From: JAAELZ01 sp965237995
GTDB taxonomy: Bacteria > Pseudomonadota > Gammaproteobacteria > Arenicellales > Poriferihabitantaceae
NCBI GenBank assembly: GCA_965237995.1
Contig: CBDEGO010000004.1
Location: forward strand, 62,001-126,000
Reading direction: 5' to 3'
Length of the DNA stretch: 64,000 nucleotides
Positions within the stretch are counted from its first letter, which is position 1, and the number at the start of each line of letters is the position of its first letter. This document shows, in pieces, positions 1 through 8,250 of the stretch. The position numbers and the translations under genes are program-made. The notes beneath the pieces were generated by a model that had not been told where the DNA came from, searched no databases, and saw nothing but the letters and a program-made list of their open reading frames with translations.

Positions 1-682
1 CTCCAGTGTTTATATTCTTGATTACTCGACCCACATAACGCGGACACGCATTCGGTGCAGCCAAATTTACCACTCTGGTTTCTGAATGACTGACTGCAAC
101 AGGCGTGATGGAATGCGGCGTATAATCTGATTTAGCGATAACGCTCATTTCTCTAGCAACGCCTGCAATACTTAAACAATCCCCTCTATCCGGCGTTAAA
201 TCTACATCGATGCAGTTATCGTTTAAATCTAAGTAGTCATCTATCAGCTGACCATTTTTCGCAGCCTGATTAAGTAACATTAAGCCACTTGATTGTTCCT
301 CAAGCCCTAACTCAGCGAGAGAACAGAGCATGCCGCAAGAATCAACTCCGCGCACAGCCCGACGCTCGATCACTAAGCCATTTGGCAACGTTGCTCCTTC
401 AATCGCTACAGGTGCCTTAATGCCTAAGGCCACATTTGGTGCACCGCACACAATAGTCAGCAGAGTATCTTGCCCTATCGACACTTGGCAAATATTTAAT
501 TTATCGGCATCCGGATGAGGCGCTATTTCGACGACCTCGCCCACGCAGAAGTCGCGCCCTAAAGGCGCAACGGGTTCTACTGTTTCAACCTCTAAACCAG
601 CTTGCGTCAAATTAATAGCTAATTGCTCAGTCGATATATCTAGCGCTGCCCACTCACGCAACCATGATTCACTAATTAACAT
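1..682 (-). CDS. pheT: Phenylalanyl-tRNA synthetase beta subunit, N-terminal part (cut by window edge)
   Basis: Beta subunit of the alpha2-beta2 PheRS that charges tRNA-Phe in the cytoplasm. I translated the minus strand from ATG 682-680: the protein begins MLISESWLREW and stays open to base 1. It shows the N-terminal EMAP/OB-type tRNA-binding fold (EVVEIAPHPDADKLNICQV, CGAPNV, CGMLCS) and then the start of the B3/4 editing region (LTPDRGDC). About 227 residues are present; the rest of a roughly 790-residue protein lies outside the window. The start is 6 bases after the pheS stop, so the two subunits are co-translated. Confidence 0.96.
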   Translation of the reverse strand, partial: MLISESWLREWAALDISTEQLAINLTQAGLEVETVEPVAPLGRDFCVGEVVEIAPHPDADKLNICQVSIGQDTLLTIVCGAPNVALGIKAPVAIEGATLPNGLVIERRAVRGVDSCGMLCSLAELGLEEQSSGLMLLNQAAKNGQLIDDYLDLNDNCIDVDLTPDRGDCLSIAGVAREMSVIAKSDYTPHSITPVAVSHSETRVVNLAAPNACPRYVGRVIKNINTG

Positions 683-688
683 CGCCTG

Positions 689-1720
689 CTAACCTTTAAA
701 CTGTTGTAGGAAATCGATCTCGTTGTCGAAAAACAAACGTAGATCGTTGACCCCATAACGCAACATCGTCAAGCGTTCTACTCCCAAACCAAAGGCGTAA
801 CCGCTAAACTCTTCTGGATCAATATTGCCGTGCTTTAACACTTTAGGGTGCACCATTCCGCACCCTAATATTTCTATCCAGCCCGACTTCTTACAAATTC
901 GACACCCCTCTCCTTCACAAAATACGCACTCAATATCTACTTCAGCGGAAGGTTCTGTAAATGGAAAATAAGATGGCCTAAAACGCACCCCCAAGTCTTT
1001 TTCGAAAAATGCCTGTAAGAAATAAATTAGTATCCCTTTGAGGTCGGCGAAAGATAAGTCTTTATCAACCGCCAAGCCTTCCAGTTGATGAAACATAGGC
1101 GTATGAGTAACGTCTGAATCGCAGCGATAAACTCGACCCGGCGCAATCACTTGAATCGGCGGCTTATGCTCGTGCATATAGCGAATTTGCACCGGAGAGG
1201 TATGAGTACGCAATACGGTGCTTTCATCTATATAGAAGGTGTCATGCATCGCTCGCGCTGGATGATTTTCTGGAATATTCAGCGCTTCAAAATTGTAATA
1301 GTCCGTTTCAATTTCTGGCCCTTTGGCAATTGAAAAACCCACCTTGCTAAATATATCTTCCATACGCGCCATAGTGCGCGTGATGGGGTGAATAGACCCA
1401 TCATAGTCGGCGTTGTAACCTGCAAGGGTGACGTCAATTTGTTCACTCGCCAATTTACTATTAAGCGCAACCAATTCTAGGGCAATTCGCTTTGTTTCAA
1501 GAGCATCTTGCACCGATTGGCGTACCGCGTTCACAGCATTACCAAACTCTTTACGTTCTTCATGAGGCAAGCTACCGATACGCTTAAGCAGCACCGTGAT
1601 ATTGCCCTTTTTACCTAACTCATCCACTCGAATTTGCTCAATTTGAGACACGTCCGACGCCGCAGCAATAGCTGCTAGTGCAGATGAATTGATGGAATCT
1701 AAAGATTGAGTTTCTGTCAC
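689..1720 (-). CDS. pheS: Phenylalanyl-tRNA synthetase alpha subunit
   Basis: Catalytic alpha subunit of PheRS (class II aaRS). At 343 residues it is slightly longer than the 327 of E. coli. A coiled-coil N-terminal arm (about 1-95) precedes the catalytic core: HPITRTMARM near 111-120, THTSPVQIR near 172-180, and motif 3 GLGVERL near 311-317. It carries a C-x2-C-x4-C-x2-C knuckle (C265, C268, C273, C276) that E. coli PheS lacks but many other bacterial PheS have. The start is GTG with only a weak ribosome site. A terminator-like hairpin and a 22-codon ORF lie between rplT and this gene. Confidence 0.97.
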   Translation of the reverse strand: MTETQSLDSINSSALAAIAAASDVSQIEQIRVDELGKKGNITVLLKRIGSLPHEERKEFGNAVNAVRQSVQDALETKRIALELVALNSKLASEQIDVTLAGYNADYDGSIHPITRTMARMEDIFSKVGFSIAKGPEIETDYYNFEALNIPENHPARAMHDTFYIDESTVLRTHTSPVQIRYMHEHKPPIQVIAPGRVYRCDSDVTHTPMFHQLEGLAVDKDLSFADLKGILIYFLQAFFEKDLGVRFRPSYFPFTEPSAEVDIECVFCEGEGCRICKKSGWIEILGCGMVHPKVLKHGNIDPEEFSGYAFGLGVERLTMLRYGVNDLRLFFDNEIDFLQQFKG

Positions 1721-1729
1721 GCTTATAAC

Positions 1730-1798
1730 CTAAGCAAAATATAGAAATAGAAGTTTACAATAATCGATACCGGCATCAGCCAGAACTTGCTTGTTCAT
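1730..1798 (-). CDS. Possible 22-codon leader ORF ahead of pheS
   Basis: A short minus-strand ORF, ATG at 1798-1796, reading MNKQVLADAG then IDYCKLLFLYFA and a stop. Two Phe codons lie near its end, and it stops 9 bases before the pheS GTG. Its position recalls the pheM leader peptide of enterobacteria, but Phe codons are few and no terminator hairpin follows it; the only hairpin lies before it. Translational coupling to pheS is possible. It may be chance. Confidence 0.2.
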   Translation of the reverse strand: MNKQVLADAGIDYCKLLFLYFA

Positions 1799-1818
1799 TA
1801 CGATACCGACGGTTTAAC

Positions 1819-1850
1819 AAAAAAGGAGGGGCTTATGCAGCCTCTCCTCT
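1819..1850 (-). terminator. Rho-independent terminator or attenuator between rplT and pheS
   Basis: On the minus strand a 9-position stem (one A-C mismatch) with a 5-base loop, arms at 1839-1847 and 1825-1833, is followed directly by a run of six T. It lies 47 bases after the rplT stop and about 100 bases before pheS. It could end most ribosomal-protein transcripts or act as a partial terminator or attenuator for pheST. Confidence 0.7.
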
Positions 1851-1893
1851 TTATTCTTTTATGGAAGAAGGTCGATAAATCAACCTTCAAAGG

Positions 1894-2271
1894 CTACGCC
1901 GCTTTAGCTTCCTGAGCAGTCAACGCCTGTTTCGCGCGGGCCACTAAATCAGCGAATGCTTCTTTATCGTGTACTGCAATATCCGCCAACACTTTACGAT
2001 CTAAATCGATAGAAGCGTGGCTTAATCCGTTCATAAATCGGCTATAGCTCATTTCGTTTACTCGGGCCGCCGCATTAATGCGCGCAATCCAAAGCTGCCT
2101 GAATTGACGCTTACGTTGTTTACGATCACGATAAGCATATTGGCCGGCTTTAGTAACCGCTTGCTTAGCAACTTTATAGGTACGGCTTCGTGCACCGCGA
2201 TAACCTTTTGCTAGGGCTAATACTTTTTTATGGCGGCGTTTAGCGTTTACACCACGTTTTACTCTTGGCAT
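1894..2271 (-). CDS. rplT: 50S ribosomal protein L20
   Basis: Early-assembly 23S rRNA-binding protein, and in E. coli the translational repressor of rpmI-rplT. The 125 residues match L20 throughout: MPRVKRGVNAKRRHKKVL, the YRDRKQRKRQFRQLWIARINAA region, then MSYSRFMNGL. The tail TAQEAKAA is a short C-terminal extension over the usual 118 or so. It is the second gene of the rpmI-rplT pair, 11 bases after rpmI, in the standard infC-rpmI-rplT order. Confidence 0.98.
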   Translation of the reverse strand: MPRVKRGVNAKRRHKKVLALAKGYRGARSRTYKVAKQAVTKAGQYAYRDRKQRKRQFRQLWIARINAAARVNEMSYSRFMNGLSHASIDLDRKVLADIAVHDKEAFADLVARAKQALTAQEAKAA

Positions 2272-2282
2272 TTTTAAATCCT

Positions 2283-2480
2283 CTAGCTATATGGCAACAG
2301 CTTCTGGATAGAAGCATGATCGCTGGCGTGAACAGTTAAACCTTCGCGCAAATGACGCTTACGTTTGCTAGACTTTTTCGTCAGAATGTGACGTAAATGC
2401 GATTGAGAGCGCTTAAATTTACCAGAACCGGCTTTTCTAAACCGTTTGGCTGCGCCTCGATGTGTTTTTAATTTAGGCAT
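2283..2480 (-). CDS. rpmI: 50S ribosomal protein L35
   Basis: Small basic large-subunit protein of 65 residues, the family's usual length, with the typical start MPKLKTHRGAAKRFRKAGSG and central KRSQSHLRHILTKKS. It lies between infC and rplT as in most bacteria. In E. coli L20 represses its translation by binding a structure in the infC-rpmI region; a compact hairpin at 2526-2543 could play that role here. Confidence 0.98.
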   Translation of the reverse strand: MPKLKTHRGAAKRFRKAGSGKFKRSQSHLRHILTKKSSKRKRHLREGLTVHASDHASIQKLLPYS

Positions 2481-2525
2481 AAAACCTCGAGTCTTTCATT
2501 ACTATCGATACACTACGCGACCCAA

Positions 2526-2543
2526 AGTCTAGCGAACTAGACT
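2526..2543 (-). promoter_or_regulatory. UUCG-loop hairpin just upstream of rpmI
   Basis: On the minus strand a perfect 7-bp stem, AGTCTAG pairing with CTAGACT, closes a TTCG tetraloop. It lies 10 bases after the infC stop and 45 bases before the rpmI ATG. No T run follows, so it is not a terminator. A role as mRNA stabiliser or part of an L20 autoregulatory site is inferred from position. Confidence 0.45.
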
Positions 2544-2552
2544 ACGAGTACT

Positions 2553-3068
2553 TTACCTTTTTGGCGCGAGTACCATTACCATTTGACGACCTTCAAGCAA
2601 CGGCGTGGCCTCTACCGTTGATATCTCTTCAAGATCATCGCGAATCCTTTCTAACATTTCAAGACCTAATTCACGATGTGCCATTTCTCGGCCTCTAAAA
2701 CGCATCGTAACTTTCGCCTTGTTTCCCTCTCCCAGAAACTTGGTCAGATTCTTAAGCTTTACAGCATAATCACCAATATCCGTTCCTGGTCGAAATTTAA
2801 TTTCTTTAATCGTTGTTTGTTTAGTCTTTTTCTTGCCTTCTTGCCGTTTTTTACGGTCATTGTAAACTTGTTTACCGTAGTCGAGCACACGACAGACTGG
2901 AGGCTCAGCATTGGGCGAAATTTCTACCAAGTCTAAGCGTTTCGATTTAGCTAGCTCAAGCGCTTCGGCTATCGGCACTACCCCAACTTGATTTCCTTCG
3001 TCATCGATTAATCGAACTGGATCTGATTCGATATTTTCGTTAATCGCGACTCTCTTTTTTTTGGCTAT
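2553..3068 (-). CDS. infC: Translation initiation factor IF-3 (probable ATA start)
   Basis: IF-3 proofreads start-codon/fMet-tRNA pairing and keeps ribosomal subunits apart. The first conventional start (GTG at 2978) would delete the conserved N-terminal region. The frame stays open upstream and encodes IAKKKRVAINENI then RLIDDEGNQVGVV, which is typical IF-3 N-terminal sequence. The best start is ATA at 3068-3066, with GAGG 9 bases upstream and an in-frame TAG five codons before it; this gives 171 residues, the family length. E. coli infC uses the rare AUU, and IF-3 represses its own mRNA through it; ATA here suggests the same control. The C-terminal domain (VTMRFRGREMAH) is intact. Confidence 0.93.
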   Translation of the reverse strand: MAKKKRVAINENIESDPVRLIDDEGNQVGVVPIAEALELAKSKRLDLVEISPNAEPPVCRVLDYGKQVYNDRKKRQEGKKKTKQTTIKEIKFRPGTDIGDYAVKLKNLTKFLGEGNKAKVTMRFRGREMAHRELGLEMLERIRDDLEEISTVEATPLLEGRQMVMVLAPKR

Positions 3069-3097
3069 GGACTGAATCCTCTAACAATTAAAATATT

Positions 3098-3141
3098 TCA
3101 CTACAAATAATACGCCAACAATTAGCATAGGCTTGTAGTGA
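3098..3141 (-). promoter_or_regulatory. Inverted repeat in the thrS-infC gap
   Basis: A 9-bp perfect inverted repeat, TCACTACAA and TTGTAGTGA, with arms at 3098-3106 and 3133-3141. It begins 4 bases after the thrS stop on the minus strand. An inner GCC/GGC pair can extend the stem. An AT-rich tail (ATATTTTAATTG) follows, then the infC ribosome site. It could be a weak terminator, an mRNA-processing site or an infC leader structure. Confidence 0.4.
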
Positions 3142-3145
3142 TTGA

Positions 3146-5044
3146 TTATACCTGTTCCGCTTGTAAGTGTTCTAACAGAGCATCAACACTCATTGCGCCA
3201 AGATCGGTTCCGTCTCGGCTGCGAACAGTCACTTGCTCGTTTTCCATCTCTTTGTTGCCTATAACAACAAGGTAAGGAATACGCCCAAGTGTATGCTCGC
3301 GGATTTTAAAGCCGATCTTCTCGTTTCTCAAGTCACAAATCGCGCGTAAGCCCTTATTTTTCAGCTTTTCTGCCACATTTCGCGCATATTCAGCTTGGTT
3401 GTCGGTAATCGTCAACACCGCGAGCTGTTCTGGCGCCAACCAAAGTGGAAACTTACCCTCGTGGTGTTCAATCAAAATACCGATAAATCGCTCGAACGAA
3501 CCCAACAAAGCACGATGCAACATCACTGGAACTTGCTTATCTCCATTCTCATCGATATAACTCGCATTTAAGCGGCCCGGCATCGAAAAATCCACCTGCA
3601 TGGTTCCACATTGCCATACACGACCAATGCAATCTTTCAATGAAAATTCAATTTTCGGGCCATAAAAAGCGCCCTCTCCAGGTAATATCTCGAATGGAAG
3701 TTGCTTCGCATCCAGCGCACTGGCTAGCGCGGCTTCGGCTTTATCCCACACGGCATCGCTACCTACACGCTCGACTGGGCGCGTTGATAAACGATAGATA
3801 ACCTCTTCAAAGCCGAGTGTTTTATATACATCATGTAAGAAGTCGATAAACTCGCCCACTTCTGATTGAATTTGGCCTTCTGAACAGAAGATATGGCCAT
3901 CATCTTGTACAAAACCACGCACTCGCATGAGACCGTGTAAAGAACCAGATAATTCATTGCGATGACAAGAGCCAAACTCGGCAAAACGTAATGGCAAGTC
4001 GCGATAGCTTTTAATGCCCTGATTAAACACCTGAATATGGCATGGACAGTTCATTGGTTTGATGGCAAAACGGCGATCTTCTGATTCAACAATAAACATG
4101 CCATCACCAAATTTATCCGCATGCCCAGAGGCTTCCCAGAGAGACATGTCTACAACCTGTGGTGTATTTAACTCCTTATAGTTACGTTTAGTTTGTTCAT
4201 TAGCCATGAACTCGCGCAAGGTTTTATAGATTTGCCAACCCTTTGGGTGCCAAAACACCATCCCTGGTGCTTCTTCTTGAAGGTGGAAGAAGTCTAATTG
4301 CTTGCCAATGCGGCGATGGTCTCGCTTCTCCGCTTCAGCTAAATTGTGAAGATACTGCTTTAATTGCTTTTTATCGGGAAACGCAGTGCCATAAATACGT
4401 TGCAGCATTTCGTTATTTGAGTCGCCGCGCCAATACGCACCCGCCACTTTAGTGAGTTTAAAGGCTTTTAAGTGTGCGGTACTCGGCACATGCGGGCCGC
4501 GACAAAGGTCGGTAAAATCACCTTGGTTATACAAAGATAAATCTTCCTCGCTAGGAATGGATTCGATAATTTCAGCTTTGTATTTTTCACCGATTGAATG
4601 AAAATAAGCAACCGCCTCATCGCGAGATTTTAAACTACGCGTCACAGATAAATCTTGCGCTGCAATTTGCCCCATGCGCTCTTCAATTTTGCCTAAATCA
4701 TCTTCAGAAAACCCGGGTGCGTAAGCAAAGTCGTAATAAAACCCATTTTCTATCACAGGACCAATAGTTACCTCCGCTTCAGGGTAAAGCTGCTTCACCG
4801 CTTGTGCCAACAAATGTGCAGTGGAGTGGCGAATCACTTCCAGCCCTTCCTCGTCCCGATTCGTCACGATAGCAAGATTAGCATCGCTGTTGATCAGGGT
4901 TTTCGTATCGACTAATTCTCCATCTATTTTACCAGCCAGCGCCGCTTTCGCTAAACCGGGGCCGATATCCATCGCAACATCATGGATAGAAATAGCGTTG
5001 TCGTAGTTTCTGACAGAACCGTCAGGCAGTGTAACTTGAGGCAT
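3146..5044 (-). CDS. thrS: Threonyl-tRNA synthetase
   Basis: Class II synthetase that charges tRNA-Thr, 632 residues (E. coli 642). Domains in order: N-terminal TGS domain (about 1-60), the editing domain with HSTAHLLAQAV (HxxxH, near 72-82) and TDLCRGPHVP, the catalytic core with zinc ligand Cys in KPMNCPCHIQVF, motif 3 LLGSFERFIGIL, and the C-terminal anticodon-binding domain (WLAPEQLAVLTI onward). It is the first gene of the translation operon, followed by infC. Confidence 0.98.
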   Translation of the reverse strand: MPQVTLPDGSVRNYDNAISIHDVAMDIGPGLAKAALAGKIDGELVDTKTLINSDANLAIVTNRDEEGLEVIRHSTAHLLAQAVKQLYPEAEVTIGPVIENGFYYDFAYAPGFSEDDLGKIEERMGQIAAQDLSVTRSLKSRDEAVAYFHSIGEKYKAEIIESIPSEEDLSLYNQGDFTDLCRGPHVPSTAHLKAFKLTKVAGAYWRGDSNNEMLQRIYGTAFPDKKQLKQYLHNLAEAEKRDHRRIGKQLDFFHLQEEAPGMVFWHPKGWQIYKTLREFMANEQTKRNYKELNTPQVVDMSLWEASGHADKFGDGMFIVESEDRRFAIKPMNCPCHIQVFNQGIKSYRDLPLRFAEFGSCHRNELSGSLHGLMRVRGFVQDDGHIFCSEGQIQSEVGEFIDFLHDVYKTLGFEEVIYRLSTRPVERVGSDAVWDKAEAALASALDAKQLPFEILPGEGAFYGPKIEFSLKDCIGRVWQCGTMQVDFSMPGRLNASYIDENGDKQVPVMLHRALLGSFERFIGILIEHHEGKFPLWLAPEQLAVLTITDNQAEYARNVAEKLKNKGLRAICDLRNEKIGFKIREHTLGRIPYLVVIGNKEMENEQVTVRSRDGTDLGAMSVDALLEHLQAEQV

Positions 5045-5065
5045 AATATTGACCTATATTCAGTG

Positions 5066-5086
5066 GCGCCCCCTACTAAAGGGCGC
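5066..5086 (-). promoter_or_regulatory. GC-rich hairpin in the thrS leader
   Basis: GCGCCC and GGGCGC (6 bp, 9-base loop) lie 22-42 bases upstream of the thrS ATG on the minus strand. E. coli ThrRS represses its own mRNA by binding tRNA-Thr-like hairpins at a similar place. The loop here does not contain a CGU-like triplet, so a ThrRS operator is only a possibility. It could also end the tRNA-Val transcript. Confidence 0.3.
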
Positions 5087-5141
5087 GTGTGTCAGTTTTA
5101 TCTAGTTGTAGTGTGTTTGCTCAACCAAATAATGATTAATT

Positions 5142-5218
<77 letters not shown>

Positions 5219-5321
5219 AAAAAATCAGGCCGCGAAGTTTACAAGGTTGCTATTATGGGTTCAACGATAATATCTTAAAGTATCAAACCTCGTCATAACT
5301 GTAGTCCACACCGTACACCGA

Positions 5322-5351
5322 CCTTATTAACGAATCATCTTCTTAATAAGG
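5322..5351. repeat. Inverted repeat upstream of tRNA-Val
   Basis: Perfect 9-bp arms CCTTATTAA and TTAATAAGG around a 12-base spacer. The site lies in the 260-base gene-free gap between tRNA-Val and the copper chaperone gene. No T run follows on either strand, so an operator or neutral repeat is likelier than a terminator. I see nothing else in this gap. Confidence 0.45.
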
Positions 5352-5479
5352 CAAATAGTGGAAAAGCTGTGGAGTGTTATCTATTCACCACCAATGCGAC
5401 ATAGCAACAAACCGTGATTGAGGTTAAACGTGGGCTATTCGAATAGCTGGAAACTAAGAACCCATACGATTATTAAGAC

Positions 5480-5983
5480 CTATTCTGAATAGATCTCTTT
5501 TTTAGTCGGTGTTATTTTTTGCATGCTTGACTCATGATTCATGGTTTGCCCATGCGCCATGCCAATCGTTCTTTTAACTATGGCCATAACCTGCTGTTTC
5601 GAACCATCATCAAACTCAAGGTTTAGCATGATATGCTCATTTTCTAGCAAATCCTTACTCAGATTAAACATCATCAAGTGGTTACCGTTTGCTTCTAAGC
5701 TGGCGGTTCCGTGCGCCGGGATTATCAACCCTTCCAACTGACGCATTTTCATAACACCCTCTTCCATTAAATTTTGATGGATCTCAATATGAGAAGTCAC
5801 GGCAGAATTGACGCCCACTAGAGTTCGCGCTTCTTGGGTGTGGTTAGCGATCATCATATAGGCTGCCGTCACTTTTTGACCTGGCGGCATGGCTCTTATC
5901 GTCGCATGTTCAATTTGCAATTGCGCTGAAGCCAACCCAGAAACCAACAGTACCACGCAACCAAGTAACGCCTTAATCATCAT
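5480..5983 (-). CDS. Periplasmic PCu(A)C-type copper chaperone
   Basis: Periplasmic Cu(I) carrier of the PCuAC family (former DUF461), which delivers copper to the CuA centre of cytochrome c oxidase. A signal peptide (about 1-20, ending LASA) is followed by the exact family motif H-x10-M-x21-H-x-M: H69, M80, H102 and M104. The tail beyond about residue 145 is polar with extra His and Met (MAHGQTMNHESSM) and may be a second metal-binding patch. No SCO or oxidase gene is adjacent. Confidence 0.9.
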   Translation of the reverse strand: MMIKALLGCVVLLVSGLASAQLQIEHATIRAMPPGQKVTAAYMMIANHTQEARTLVGVNSAVTSHIEIHQNLMEEGVMKMRQLEGLIIPAHGTASLEANGNHLMMFNLSKDLLENEHIMLNLEFDDGSKQQVMAIVKRTIGMAHGQTMNHESSMQKITPTKKEIYSE

Positions 5984-6068
5984 ACCAAAATAAACGAATT
6001 CATTGAGATGACCGATTATAAATCGAGCCTTCTGAATTAAACATGACTTAGCGACAATTACGCAATAA

Positions 6069-7238
6069 TTATGGCTGATGACACTGAGGTGTTTGCAATC
6101 TCAACCCACGTCCTAGTGCTTGTTTTTGTCTTAACTGAGCAGGCCACTTTAACCGAATGTTGGCCAATTCCCTCAATGAGAGCCCCCCTTTTTGCTCATC
6201 GACGAAAGATTGATAAATACTGAGCGCTGCGGCTCTATCCTCAGCGCCGTTACGAATATCTAAGGCTTGGGCTAACGCAAAGCGCCGCTTGCGTTCATCC
6301 CGATCTCGGGCGGTTTGTAATTGTTGTAATTTGGGGATATCCACTAATTGACTATACACGTGCATTTTTATATCAAATAAGGCTTGTTGTTCCTCTTCAG
6401 TAACTAAAACATTGAGCGACTCAAACTCTTCATTCGCAAGTTTAGCGTTCTCTGCATGACCGCAAAACACATATAGGCCTTGCTTTAATAATGCCAATTG
6501 TGCGCTGCGCGGCGCACGTATAGCCAGCTGTTCTGCCAAACCAGCTTGTTGGCACATCGACAAGCGCCAATTACTTTCATGAAGTAGTGCACGCGCCGCT
6601 TCTGCGGAAAAAGCACTGCCGCTGTTGATCGCTTTATTGATCCATATTCGCCCAAGCCGTGCGTCACCATTGAGTTTAAAAAGCCGAGCAATCCAGCGAT
6701 ACTCATCTGGTATATTCGCGCTGTGCAACTCAAATAAACCCAGCAATAGCAGCAAATCAGGATGATCTGGAAACGTTGCAAGCAAGGCCGTCGCCTGCTT
6801 TTTTACTTTGCGCGCAATACGAATAGCCGATATAAGCTTATCTTCTGCAAACAAAATTCGCACCATGTGACCTCTGGCGATAACGTAATACAAAAACCCT
6901 TGTGAAGTGACATCCTCGGGCGTGACCAACAAAAAGACACTGCGTTCTATTTGTTTCAAGCTGCGCCTTCTTGCCTGTTGATTATCGCCTAAATAGGCTT
7001 CTACCCAATAGGCAACCGAGGTAAAAAAATCAGTTAGTAGGTAAGGTATTGCATGGTTTTCAGCTTGCTTAAGCAATAATAGCGCTTGTTGATGGTCACG
7101 ATTTAACATTGCAAAATAAGCCCGATTAACATCTTGTTCTGCGCAATCACTTTGCGTAGCCGCTGCAAAAGATGGGCCAGAGCTAATCAGCACAACTAAC
7201 CCAATTGTCCAGCCGATTTTGCGCAACAAGGAGTTCAA
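6069..7238 (-). CDS. Exported helical-repeat (TPR-like) protein, function unknown
   Basis: 389 residues with a signal peptide (about 1-25, SGPSFAAA) and then an alpha-helical protein rich in Ala, Leu and Arg. Helix pairs such as AYFAMLNRDHQQALLLLKQA look like divergent tetratricopeptide repeats. I do not recognise a named family. The TTG start overlaps the miaA stop by 4 bases (TTGA), so it is translationally coupled to miaA, in the place where many gammaproteobacteria have hfq. The downstream end is free of other genes. A role as a periplasmic scaffold is a guess from the fold only. Confidence 0.75.
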   Translation of the reverse strand: MNSLLRKIGWTIGLVVLISSGPSFAAATQSDCAEQDVNRAYFAMLNRDHQQALLLLKQAENHAIPYLLTDFFTSVAYWVEAYLGDNQQARRRSLKQIERSVFLLVTPEDVTSQGFLYYVIARGHMVRILFAEDKLISAIRIARKVKKQATALLATFPDHPDLLLLLGLFELHSANIPDEYRWIARLFKLNGDARLGRIWINKAINSGSAFSAEAARALLHESNWRLSMCQQAGLAEQLAIRAPRSAQLALLKQGLYVFCGHAENAKLANEEFESLNVLVTEEEQQALFDIKMHVYSQLVDIPKLQQLQTARDRDERKRRFALAQALDIRNGAEDRAAALSIYQSFVDEQKGGLSLRELANIRLKWPAQLRQKQALGRGLRLQTPQCHQP

Positions 7239-8185
7239 ACAAACGCCGATCGATTTAAGAACGGCTTTATAAACTCACCAATTAACTCTGCGTTACGTGG
7301 ATACGTGGAATCTAACCAGATTTGACCGCTTTGATTACGCAGCCAAGTTAACTGTCGCTTAGCTAGTTGACGAGTTGCGGCGCAGCTTTGGTCTATCATC
7401 GATTGCTCATCAATTTCGCCATCAAGATATAACCACACTTGTCGATATCCAACACAGCGCATTGACGGTAAGTTTAGCGATAAGTCTGCACGCGCACGCA
7501 AGGCTGAGACCTCTTCGATCAACCCTTGCTCTAACATTTGGATAAATCGTTGGCTTATTCGTTGGTGTAACACCTTGCGTTCTGGGTGATACAGACTAAA
7601 TTTAAACAGAGGGTACTGCAACTTTTGCGGTGCTAAACGTCGCATTGCTTCGCTGGGCTTCTCGCCAGTCAGTGCGTAGATTTCCAATGCACGTTGAATT
7701 CTTTGCTGGTCAAAAGGCTGTATTCGCCTAGCGGTATCTGGGTCAATCTCAGCTAGCTTTGCATGCATCGCCGGCCATCCAACTTCACTGGCATCGTGTT
7801 CAATTTTAGCTCTTAAGTCCTCGTCAGCCGCGGGCAGCCCAGATACGCCATTAGCAAGCGCCGAAAAGTAAAACATACTACCGCCCACGAGAACTGGAAT
7901 GCGGCCTTTGTCGTGTGCAGTTTTAATACTGACTGTTGAGTCATCAATAAACTGTGCCACATCATACGACTGTGCGGGGTCTCGAATATCAATTAATTGA
8001 TGCGGATAACGCGCTTGCTCCTGCTGGGTTAACTTTGCCGTTCCTATATCCATACCGCGGTACACCTGCGCAGCGTCCACGTTAATAAGGCTTACGTCAT
8101 ATTCATCAGCGAGCTGTATCGCTAGCTTAGTTTTCCCTGTCGCCGTCGACCCCATAATAAAAACGACTGGTAATGCGTTCGCCAT
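7235..8185 (-). CDS. miaA: tRNA dimethylallyltransferase
   Basis: Adds the dimethylallyl group to A37 of tRNAs that read UNN codons, the first step toward ms2i6A. The 316 residues fit the family. The P-loop GSTATGKT lies near 12-19, followed by the conserved INVDAAQVYRGMDIGTAKL and, near the middle, FDQQRIQRALEIYALTG. The tRNA-contact segment RQLAKRQLTWLR is near the C-terminus. It follows mutL as in other gammaproteobacteria, with a 65-base gap. Confidence 0.97.
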   Translation of the reverse strand: MANALPVVFIMGSTATGKTKLAIQLADEYDVSLINVDAAQVYRGMDIGTAKLTQQEQARYPHQLIDIRDPAQSYDVAQFIDDSTVSIKTAHDKGRIPVLVGGSMFYFSALANGVSGLPAADEDLRAKIEHDASEVGWPAMHAKLAEIDPDTARRIQPFDQQRIQRALEIYALTGEKPSEAMRRLAPQKLQYPLFKFSLYHPERKVLHQRISQRFIQMLEQGLIEEVSALRARADLSLNLPSMRCVGYRQVWLYLDGEIDEQSMIDQSCAATRQLAKRQLTWLRNQSGQIWLDSTYPRNAELIGEFIKPFLNRSAFV

Positions 8186-8250
8186 AGACTTAGCAACGAG
8201 CCAGAAATACCTTTCGCAAATCGTCAGTCAACACCACTAGCATCAACAAC

